64,000 bases of DNA. It comes from Desulfovibrio subterraneus. Lineage in GTDB: Bacteria; Desulfobacterota; Desulfovibrionia; Desulfovibrionales; Desulfovibrionaceae. Shown here in pieces: positions 1 to 6,410 of the stretch; position 1 is the first letter of the stretch, and the number at the start of each line of letters is the position of its first letter. A program made the translations under genes and the position numbers. Below the pieces are notes generated by a model, which worked only from the letters and a program-made list of their open reading frames with translations, was not told where the DNA came from and searched no databases. The stretch is from NCBI RefSeq assembly GCF_013340285.1, contig NZ_BLVO01000016.1:733021-797020 (forward strand), given 5' to 3'.

Positions 1-549
1 CAGTGGGTTACCGTTCCAGTTAAAAACTCTGGTCACGGAATGCGAATTTTTGATACAGAGATTGAGAATAAGCACAACTGGAGATCGAAAATACTCAAGA
101 CGTTGCGCCAGAATTACTCTAAGGCGCCTTTTTACACTTACTGTATGCCATATTTGGAAGAATGTTTTTCTCAGGATTGGTATAAGCTTGTTGATTTGAA
201 TATGCATTTGATCGACTTTGCTTGTCGTACTTTAGATATTTCATGCGAATTTGTATTTTCATCTGAACTGAATGTGGATGGTTCTGGTGAGGCTTTGTTG
301 ATCAATTTATGTAAAAATCTTGGTGCAGATAAGTACATTTCTGGTTCTCTTGGTCGTAATTATATCACGAAGAGAAATTGGGATGATGAGGGTATAGAGC
401 TGTGTTATCATGATTTTGAGCCATATGAGTATCCCCAAATCTACGGTGAATTTCTCCCGTGGCTTTGTTTTGTCGATTTGTTTATGAATTGCGGGCCAAA
501 GAGTAAGGACTATTTTTTTAAGAACTTAGGTGAAATAACCCCAGCATAA
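1..549 (+). CDS. WbqC-like family protein (5' end outside window)
   Basis: The frame is open from base 1, so the gene begins upstream; the ATG at 40 is internal. The visible part opens with WVTVPVKNSG and continues with WRSKILKTLRQNYSKAPF, LEECF, LVDLNMHLIDFACRTLDI and SSELNVDGSGEALLINLCKNLG, which is the conserved order of the WbqC-like family. WbqC-like proteins sit mostly in polysaccharide or O-antigen loci; their biochemical role is unsettled. About 182 residues are present of the roughly 230 usual, so only the N-terminus is missing. The gene is AT-rich, unlike the GC-rich genes that follow, and ends 23 bases before the stop of the convergent tauE gene, so it probably belongs to a surface-polysaccharide island to the left of the window. 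Confidence 0.75.
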   Translation, partial: QWVTVPVKNSGHGMRIFDTEIENKHNWRSKILKTLRQNYSKAPFYTYCMPYLEECFSQDWYKLVDLNMHLIDFACRTLDISCEFVFSSELNVDGSGEALLINLCKNLGADKYISGSLGRNYITKRNWDDEGIELCYHDFEPYEYPQIYGEFLPWLCFVDLFMNCGPKSKDYFFKNLGEITPA

Positions 550-572
550 AAGGCCATTTTGCCCTTACTCTG

Positions 573-1826
573 TTACACTTCCCGCAGCATATGAACACGA
601 CCGATAAGGGTTGAGAGTACCCATATGCAGAATATGCTGATGGCACCGTAAAAGGCATAGTTTCCGGCGCGGGCCAGCATTGTGGCTGTCATGTCGGAGA
701 GTGTGAGCATGTCCATGGCCTGCATTTTCAGTGGCAGATCAAACAGGCGGTTCAGAAAACCGGCCAGAATGGCTATGGCGTAAAAGCCTCTTATGTAGGT
801 GCCTTTCACCACGCGGGTAGTCATGGCGCCGAGCTGGATGCCGAGCAGGGAGCCTATGAGCATACCCACGGCCAGCGTGTAGAAGACGAATCCATAGGCA
901 GCGTACTGCGTTATGGAAGCATACCCCGCCGTGAAGATGATCTGCAGGATGTCAGTGCCCACCGTGGTGAGGCTGGAAACACCCAGAACGTACACGTAGA
1001 GCGGAAAGGTGAGAAACCCGCCCGCAACGCCGAGCAGGGTGGCGATGAAGCCCACAATGGCCCCGCAGCAGGCGACAAACCATGCCGAAATGCGCTTGCC
1101 GCCGTCGAAGAGGTCTTCGTCAAAGGCAACCATGGGGGGCAGGTTGATGGCCTGCAGGCTCATCGGCAGGCTGGGTTCATTGGTCTGTGCGCCCGTTCCG
1201 GCCGTCATGCGCAGGCGTATGAAATCAAACAGGGCATAGCTGCCGAGAAAACCGAGCAGCAGAACATACATGATGTTGATGAACAGATCGCTCAGGGCCG
1301 GGTCGGCACTGTAGAGCGCTCTGTTTATGCTGCCCCCTGCGGAAACACCCGCAATGGACCCCGCCAGCATGGCAAGGGCCAGCCGCACATTCACGTTACC
1401 GAGCTTTCTGTGCACTATGGTGCCCATGATGGCCTTGGCGAAGATGTGGAACAGGTCGGTGCCCACGGCGATTATGCCCTTCACGCCAATACTCATGAGT
1501 GCAGGCGTGATGATGAACCCACCCCCCGCCCCGATGCAGCCGGTGATCAGGCCGGAGCAGAGCCCTATGACTATGGCGAGGCAGAATATGCCCGGCGTAA
1601 AGTACATGGGGCTGTAAGAAAGCGTTCCTCCCAGCGTTTCCGGTCCCTCAAAACCGGCCTCGGCAACGGAAAGCCCGATAACCGGCAGCAGCAGAAGAAA
1701 GAGCGCAGCCCGTGCTCTTGGCGTTTTTAGTATGGAAGAAGCCAGCTCACGCTCGCGCTGTGCATACATCCGCGAAGCCGCTTTGAGCGTGGTGATTATT
1801 CCTGACATAGAAACAGTTCTGGGCAT
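573..1826 (-). CDS. TauE/SafE (TSUP) family permease, likely sulfite/organosulfur anion exporter
   Basis: Multi-spanning membrane protein with the two-repeat TSUP layout: first repeat GCIGAGGGFIITPALMSIGV followed by VGTDLFHIF, second repeat GVAGGFLTFPLYVYVLGV followed by VGTDILQIIF. TauE/SafE members export sulfite, sulfoacetate or related anions. It is last in a minus-strand operon, 48 bases after the mot1 stop. The start is ambiguous because a 15-base stretch holding AAGGAG and ATG is tandemly duplicated; the ATG at 1826 has AAGGAG nine bases upstream, while the upstream ATGs (1835, 1850) sit directly against their AAGGAG. It is paralogous to the gene at 4774-5823. A decayed copy of its 3' end lies at about 21,425-21,540. 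Substrate is inferred only. Confidence 0.85.
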   Translation of the reverse strand: MPRTVSMSGIITTLKAASRMYAQRERELASSILKTPRARAALFLLLLPVIGLSVAEAGFEGPETLGGTLSYSPMYFTPGIFCLAIVIGLCSGLITGCIGAGGGFIITPALMSIGVKGIIAVGTDLFHIFAKAIMGTIVHRKLGNVNVRLALAMLAGSIAGVSAGGSINRALYSADPALSDLFINIMYVLLLGFLGSYALFDFIRLRMTAGTGAQTNEPSLPMSLQAINLPPMVAFDEDLFDGGKRISAWFVACCGAIVGFIATLLGVAGGFLTFPLYVYVLGVSSLTTVGTDILQIIFTAGYASITQYAAYGFVFYTLAVGMLIGSLLGIQLGAMTTRVVKGTYIRGFYAIAILAGFLNRLFDLPLKMQAMDMLTLSDMTATMLARAGNYAFYGAISIFCIWVLSTLIGRVHMLREV

Positions 1827-1874
1827 GTCGTCCATCTCCTTGTCGTCCATCTCCTTATCTGCCGTGCGACGGGG

Positions 1875-3059
1875 CTATACCGAAATTACCCCTCGTTCCA
1901 TGAGCCATGCCACCAGTATGCCGCACAGAAACGCCACCGTAAGGTTGAAGGTGAGGGTGCAGGCAACCATGAGGAATATGGTGAACAGGTGGCCGCGGGT
2001 TTCCATGTCGCGCATGGCAAGGCACAGTTCAATGCCTGCAAAGAGCAGCATGGTGCCGAGAACGGCAACGGGGATGATGCGCACCACGTCAAACATGCCC
2101 TGTCCGGCAAGCAGGGGCAGCATCAGGAATATGCCTCCGATCATGAGGTTGCTTGCGCCGGTTCGCGCACCGAACCGGTAGTGCGCAGCCAGACCCCCCG
2201 CACCGTGGCACATGGGCATGCCACCGAGCAGCGCGCCGCCCAGACAGGCCAAGCCCATGCTGGTGCACAGCGCGCGCGGGGTGTTGCGGGCAGCACCTTC
2301 CGGATAGTACTTGTTCGCAAGGTCGGCGTTGGCGAATACGGCATTGCCAATCGTCATGGGCAGCTGTGGCAGCACCATGGCAGGCAGGGCGATGATGAAG
2401 TCGGAGAGCCCCGGCAGGCCGTGGGGCAGCAGGGCGGGCAGGCTGGGGCTGAAAGAGATGGAGTGCTCGCCGAAAATCAGGCCGAAGATGATGCCGCAGA
2501 CAATGGTCACCAGCGCGCCGGGGAATCGCTTGCTGTCAATAAGCCCCAGCAGAAGGAAGAGGCTGATTACGCCGAGCACCAAACTCCAGGGGATGCCTGC
2601 AAGGGAACCCATGCCGAGCCATGGCTCGGAAAGCTTGGCCTGCAGGGGCGATATCCCGGCAATGAATCGCACTCCCTGCAAGGCCAGCAGCAGGCCGGTG
2701 GAAACCTGCACTCCGCGGATAACTTCCTTGGGGACAATGCGTTGCAGTCGCTTTGCCCCGTCAAACCATGCGATGAGCAGAAGCAGTATGGCCATCCAGA
2801 TGCCGGCCGCATGAACGACAGTAGCCGTGGCACCTGTGGCCACGGCATACGCACCGATGGTCTTCATGGGCTGAACGGCAATGGGCGTGCCGTAGTAGTG
2901 ACCTGCGATCAGATAGAAGAGTCCGACGCCTACAAAGAGCCCCATGGCGTCCAACCCGTTTACAGCGATCATGCCGACCGAAAGGGGCAGCAGTGTTCCA
3001 AGATCGCCAATAGCCCCGGCCAGTTCAGTACGTGTGAAGCGCATGCGGATGCTTTGCAT
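1875..3059 (-). CDS. MOT1/SulP-related molybdate or sulfate transporter
   Basis: A 394-residue hydrophobic protein with ELAGAIGDLGTLLPLSVGM near the N-terminus, FYLIAGHYYGTPIAVQPMK next and GGMPMCHGAGGLAAHYRFG in the second half. These are hallmarks of the MOT1-type molybdate transporter family, a branch related to SulP sulfate permeases. The product should be an inner-membrane anion transporter. The start has GGAGA ten bases upstream. It lies between a hypothetical membrane protein gene upstream (100-base gap holding a hairpin) and tauE downstream. In a sulfate reducer whose window also encodes MOP, nitrogenase and ModE, molybdate is an attractive substrate, but sulfate cannot be excluded from sequence. 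An internal piece of this gene is duplicated and decayed at about 21,539-21,612. Confidence 0.8.
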   Translation of the reverse strand: MQSIRMRFTRTELAGAIGDLGTLLPLSVGMIAVNGLDAMGLFVGVGLFYLIAGHYYGTPIAVQPMKTIGAYAVATGATATVVHAAGIWMAILLLLIAWFDGAKRLQRIVPKEVIRGVQVSTGLLLALQGVRFIAGISPLQAKLSEPWLGMGSLAGIPWSLVLGVISLFLLLGLIDSKRFPGALVTIVCGIIFGLIFGEHSISFSPSLPALLPHGLPGLSDFIIALPAMVLPQLPMTIGNAVFANADLANKYYPEGAARNTPRALCTSMGLACLGGALLGGMPMCHGAGGLAAHYRFGARTGASNLMIGGIFLMLPLLAGQGMFDVVRIIPVAVLGTMLLFAGIELCLAMRDMETRGHLFTIFLMVACTLTFNLTVAFLCGILVAWLMERGVISV

Positions 3060-3085
3060 GGGTGTCTCCGGCAGTCCCGGTTCAA

Positions 3086-3112
3086 GGCCGGAGGTTGCTG
3101 AAGCCTCCGGCC
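3086..3112 (-). terminator. hairpin between the 3159-3980 gene and mot1
   Basis: Nine-base perfect inverted repeat (GGCCGGAGG / CCTCCGGCC) around a nine-base loop, in the 100-base gap of the minus-strand operon. No T-run follows on the minus strand, so it is more likely an mRNA-stability or partial-attenuation hairpin than a full terminator. Confidence 0.4.
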
Positions 3113-3158
3113 GTGAGGTGGTTATGGCTTTCAGGCCAACGCGTATGAGGAAATTTGT

Positions 3159-3980
3159 CTAATTCGTACCGTCGCTTTGGGGGCGTCCGCTTCCGGGAAT
3201 ATTGATGCTGACAAGGTAAGATGCCTTGATCCGCACGTCCGGTCCCACGGATGCCATGGTGCTTGTGTCATATACGTCGCGGGCTTCTATCGTGCCCATG
3301 TAGTTGCCGCTAGGGTCGAGCAGCGAGAGCAGCGAGCCTTGGTGCACCCCGTGCCGCTTGCCCAGATTAAAGGCAATCTCCCATCCCTTTCCTTCCCGCG
3401 CCATTTTGAAGATGGTGCTCATGCCTTTGGCCTGCAAAGCCTCTTCCTGAAGGATGGAGGCCTTGTACGAGTAGTAGAGAAGCAGCAGGCAGCAGGGGAA
3501 GACCATCAGGGTGATGATCCATGGTTTGAAGCCGAACAACCGTTCGGAGAAGGTCTCCATGTCCGCACGCATGTCGGTTTCGTTTTCAAAGATCCGTATG
3601 GCGACGCGTGAAGTTCCTTCGCCGACAGCAACTCCCTTTTGGTGAACGGTAATGTGGTAGGTTCCGGCGCGGGTGTCGTCCGTTACCTGATACGTACCCC
3701 GCCACATGCGGCCGGAAAGTTCCTGAATCACCAGTGAGCCGGAAACATTGTCGGTTTCATAGAGAATGTTCTCGGCAAGTGCCTTTGGGTCGTTCTGCAT
3801 GCCGGCAAGGCGTTCAAGTTCGGGTCCCGAGGAATCCAGATCTCCGCTGACGAGTATGGGGGCTCCGCGCAATCCCCGTACCACCTTCCCTCTGTCACCG
3901 ATGGCGGTGCACGAATCAAGAAGAGAGAAAGCCAGCAGGGAGAAAGTGAGTATGGCTGCAAGGCGGAGAGATCTGTCCAT
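3159..3980 (-). CDS. membrane-anchored periplasmic protein of unknown function
   Basis: 273 residues. The N-terminus (LAAILTFSLLAFSLLDSC) is a signal or anchor segment, with a cysteine where a lipoprotein signal could be cut, although the preceding residues are not an ideal lipobox. A roughly 130-residue periplasmic stretch follows, then a second membrane segment (about residues 156-172, WIITLMVFPCCLLLLYYSY) and a cytoplasmic C-terminal part of about 100 residues rich in beta-prone sequence. This layout suits a small sensor or a transport accessory. I do not recognise the family. It sits in the middle of the TauE/MOT1 operon with AAAGGAAC as ribosome site, so a role with these transporters is inferred from position alone. 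Confidence 0.6.
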   Translation of the reverse strand: MDRSLRLAAILTFSLLAFSLLDSCTAIGDRGKVVRGLRGAPILVSGDLDSSGPELERLAGMQNDPKALAENILYETDNVSGSLVIQELSGRMWRGTYQVTDDTRAGTYHITVHQKGVAVGEGTSRVAIRIFENETDMRADMETFSERLFGFKPWIITLMVFPCCLLLLYYSYKASILQEEALQAKGMSTIFKMAREGKGWEIAFNLGKRHGVHQGSLLSLLDPSGNYMGTIEARDVYDTSTMASVGPDVRIKASYLVSINIPGSGRPQSDGTN

Positions 3981-4017
3981 GGGATGTTCCTTTGTTGTTT
4001 GGGCTTCTTTGGGCGGG

Positions 4018-4098
4018 TTAGCGCCTGATCTGCCGGTGAATGGCAGCGCCTGCGGTCAGGCCGATGAATACGGCCAGCATGATGAGCATATATACCAT
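4018..4098 (-). CDS. 26-residue single-span membrane peptide
   Basis: Open frame MVYMLIMLAVFIGLTAGAAI followed by HRQIRR and a TAA stop. It starts two bases after the TAG stop of the 84-residue upstream gene, with a GGGGG stretch as possible ribosome site, and ends 37 bases before the next gene. One hydrophobic helix with a basic tail fits a small membrane protein or transporter/cytochrome accessory subunit. The short length makes chance possible; the tight placement inside an operon and the exclusively hydrophobic plus basic composition argue for a real gene. Confidence 0.5.
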   Translation of the reverse strand: MVYMLIMLAVFIGLTAGAAIHRQIRR

Positions 4099-4100
4099 GG

Positions 4101-4355
4101 CTAAGCCCCCAGTTCCTTGGTCAGTCCGTGTTCTTCCATGGGATCGAAGGTGCTTTCCTGACCCTTGCCGAATCTGCGGATGAGATGGCGGCAGGTGAAG
4201 AAGGTGGCAAGCATCACGGGAACGTAGAGCTTGAGAAAGGTGTAGGGCATGGTTTCCGGGTCGCCGTGGCTGTAGTAGATGCAGAAGGCAAGCTCAGCCA
4301 GCAGCAGAATGTCCATGGTGATAAGGGTAACGCGTTGCTTCGTGTTCAGGCTCAT
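4101..4355 (-). CDS. small two-helix membrane protein, unknown function
   Basis: 84 residues from the ATG at 4355, which has AGGAG eight bases upstream; a longer in-frame start at 4394 lacks one. Two hydrophobic segments (VTLITMDILLLAELAFCIYY and FLKLYVPVMLATFF) flank a short polar loop, and the C-terminus is charged and soluble. It overlaps nothing and is followed two bases later by the 26-residue peptide gene. Family not recognised. Its location between the periplasmic protein gene at 4425 and the transporter genes suggests an accessory membrane subunit. Confidence 0.65.
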   Translation of the reverse strand: MSLNTKQRVTLITMDILLLAELAFCIYYSHGDPETMPYTFLKLYVPVMLATFFTCRHLIRRFGKGQESTFDPMEEHGLTKELGA

Positions 4356-4424
4356 AAGATTTCTCCTTGTGAGGTGCCGGGATGGTAGGGACATCCCGGC
4401 ACCTTCCGGGGGGTGGTATGCAGA

Positions 4425-4763
4425 CTACTTTTTCATCAGGTCTTGCTTGGAAACATTCATGACCTTGATGGCGCTGCGCTTGTCACCTTCGACCTTGTAG
4501 GCGATGCGGACGATGTCGCCGGGCTCGGGGTGCATGCCCACCTTGGCCTTGGATACGTCGTAGATGTTGATGATGCCGGTTGCGCCACCGTACTTCTGGC
4601 CTTCAGTGAAGTGCGTGTCATATTCTTCAATCACCAGCTGCTTTTCCTGCTGGTTGAAGCTTTTGCAGATGCCCTGGCTCACTTCCGCAGCGTAGGTGAC
4701 GGAATGGATGGCGAAGATGCTGAGAACTGTGAGCATGGCAAGTAACAGGCGTGCGGTTTTCAT
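4425..4763 (-). CDS. small secreted (periplasmic) protein of unknown function
   Basis: 112 residues from the ATG at 4763, preceded by AGGGG; an upstream ATG at 4784 would overlap the previous gene and is less likely. A clear Sec signal peptide (KTARLLLAMLTVLSIFAIHS, cleavage near TYAA) leads to a mature domain of about 85 residues with alternating beta-strand-like segments, including GDIVRIAYKVEGDKRSAIKV, reminiscent of small OB-like periplasmic proteins. No cysteine pair or haem motif is evident (one cysteine remains). It lies ten bases after the tauE gene at 4774-5823 in the same operon, so it may serve the exporter, but this is inference. Confidence 0.65.
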   Translation of the reverse strand: MKTARLLLAMLTVLSIFAIHSVTYAAEVSQGICKSFNQQEKQLVIEEYDTHFTEGQKYGGATGIINIYDVSKAKVGMHPEPGDIVRIAYKVEGDKRSAIKVMNVSKQDLMKK

Positions 4764-4773
4764 ATCTGTTCCC

Positions 4774-5823
4774 CTAGGCCGCATGGGCCTTGTTTTCGCG
4801 GTTCTTCTTGGCGCGCAGTTCAGCTGCGGCTCCGGTGAACATAACCTTGATGATGTAGAGACATATCAGGGAGATGGTGCCGAGAATCAGAATGGCGGAA
4901 GGCATGTCGTACTTGAACTGCTTGAGGATGATGGAGATCATGCAGCACAGCACTGCGATGCCGAATGCCACGCGGATGCCGTAACCCTTGGAGTACTTGG
5001 TCGCCACGGTGCCGATCTGCGCGCCGATGGCTGCGCCGGTGAGCATTACGAATACTGCGACCAGTTCAATGCGGCCCTTGAGCGCGAAGGTAAAGGCGCC
5101 GTACAGACCGGAGATCATAACTTCAAAGAGGTCGGTGCCAACTGCGATATGGGTGGGGCAGCCGATCAGGTATACGAGGGCGGGCATGCGGAGCAGGCCG
5201 CCGCCGATGCCGAGGAAGCCGGCCAGAATACCGGTGGCAAGGCTCACGAGAATGGGCAGCCATGCGGAACAGGTGAAGCCGGAAGCCTTGAAGTGAACCA
5301 TCGGGGGAATATTGATGCGGTGCAGGGTCTTGTACCAGGTAATACCTTCTGCGCCGCGGTCGGTCACGTCGCCCATCTTGCTCTTCTTCACAGCCTTTGC
5401 GTAGTCATAGAAGACCATCCAGCTGATGAGCGCGAGGAAGACAACGTATACCCAGCGGACAACCGAACCGACGAGGCCGATACGCTCCAGCCACATGACG
5501 AGCTGGGCGCCTATTTCGATACCGACCATGGTACCTACCAGCATTACCATGCCTAGTTTGTAGTCCACGTTACCGAACTTGGAGTGGCGGATGGTGGAGA
5601 TCATGGACTTGCCGGCGATGTGGGCAATGTCCGTACCGATGGCGAATGCCATGGGGAAGCCGATGATGTTGAGGCCGGGGGTAACCATCCATGCACCACC
5701 CATGCCGAAGAAGCCGCCGATAACGCCCACCGAGAAGCCGATGAGAACCAGCGCAGGCCACAGTACTTTCACGCCCGCGATGGGCATGTACATATACAAC
5801 CAGTCTGCTGCGAACATTTCCAT
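4774..5823 (-). CDS. TauE/SafE (TSUP) family permease
   Basis: 349-residue polytopic membrane protein with the TSUP repeats GVIGGFFGMGGAWMVTPGLN...IGTDIAHIAGK and GILAGFLGIGGGLLRMPALV...VGTDLFEVMI. It is paralogous to the gene at 573-1826, sharing FGNV(D/N) after the first repeat and IN(I/L)PPMV before the second. The start is preceded by GAAGGA. It is the second gene of the operon read from the candidate sigma-54 promoter at 6253-6267. Two different TauE/SafE proteins in one operon with a MOT1-type protein suggest handling of sulfite or a sulfonate; sequence does not fix the substrate. Confidence 0.85.
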   Translation of the reverse strand: MEMFAADWLYMYMPIAGVKVLWPALVLIGFSVGVIGGFFGMGGAWMVTPGLNIIGFPMAFAIGTDIAHIAGKSMISTIRHSKFGNVDYKLGMVMLVGTMVGIEIGAQLVMWLERIGLVGSVVRWVYVVFLALISWMVFYDYAKAVKKSKMGDVTDRGAEGITWYKTLHRINIPPMVHFKASGFTCSAWLPILVSLATGILAGFLGIGGGLLRMPALVYLIGCPTHIAVGTDLFEVMISGLYGAFTFALKGRIELVAVFVMLTGAAIGAQIGTVATKYSKGYGIRVAFGIAVLCCMISIILKQFKYDMPSAILILGTISLICLYIIKVMFTGAAAELRAKKNRENKAHAA

Positions 5824-5848
5824 GGTATTTTCCTTCTACTCGCGGTGG

Positions 5849-6148
5849 TTAATGTTCCACAATCTTGCGGGATGTGAGGTCAAGGCCGGTGCGGCTGAGC
5901 AGGAAGTCCATGAGCACGCCGAGGAAGCAGCCGTATACGGCGGTGAGTATTACTGCCCACGTGGCATTCATGGTCGGGTTCGTATTATACAGGTCCGCAA
6001 AATAGCGGAGAATGCCGGAATCGATAACCCGGGTGTCTGCCACCACCACGAGATCCGCTGCTTTGCCGGCAGCTGCATGTGCCAGAGCGGGAAGTGCCGC
6101 TACCATGGATACGGCAAGAGCCATAATCCGCTTCATGTTCCGTCTCAT
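5849..6148 (-). CDS. small membrane protein with cleavable-type N-terminus, first gene of the TauE operon
   Basis: 99 residues from the ATG at 6148, with GGAGGAG eight bases upstream; the 108-residue reading from 6175 has none. The N-terminus (MKRIMALAVSMVAALPALAHAA) is a signal peptide or first helix, and a second hydrophobic segment (ATWAVILTAVYGCFLGVLMD) lies near the C-terminus, before a polar tail. The family is not recognised. It is the first gene after the sigma-54-type promoter and ends 25 bases before tauE, so it is probably a conserved partner of that exporter. Confidence 0.65.
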   Translation of the reverse strand: MRRNMKRIMALAVSMVAALPALAHAAAGKAADLVVVADTRVIDSGILRYFADLYNTNPTMNATWAVILTAVYGCFLGVLMDFLLSRTGLDLTSRKIVEH

Positions 6149-6252
6149 AAGAACTCCTCCAGTTTTCCGTTGCATTGAAAATTTCAGCTGTTTCAGTCTG
6201 CGGCTCCCCCACCGGAGCGGACTTGGTTGCCGCGCAATTGCAAGTGTTTAGA

Positions 6253-6267
6253 GCAAGAGGTGGGCCA
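6253..6267 (-). promoter_or_regulatory. candidate sigma-54 (-24/-12) promoter of the TauE operon
   Basis: On the minus strand the bases read TGGCCC, five bases, TTGC, against the consensus TGGCAC-N5-TTGC (one mismatch). It lies about 105 bases upstream of the ATG at 6148. The gene reading the other way encodes a sigma-54 activator, which makes the match more credible. Confidence 0.6.
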
Positions 6268-6315
6268 TTGCGCGAAGTGGTTGACGAAGCTGGCTGAAAT
6301 GTGTGAATATTTTTT

Positions 6316-6331
6316 TGTGAAAAAGGTCACA
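6316..6331. promoter_or_regulatory. CRP/FNR-type palindrome
   Basis: TGTGA, six bases, TCACA: a perfect CRP/FNR-family operator in the gap between the divergent TauE operon and the sigma-54 activator gene. It lies upstream of the sigma-54 promoter and 80 bases before the activator start, so it could control either. Confidence 0.55.
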
Positions 6332-6410
6332 GACTGATTTTGGAAAAATGGCGTTGCGCGGATATGCGCGGGTGTGCGCGGAAAATGCGTTGGTTTTGCG
6401 GGAGAAGTTC

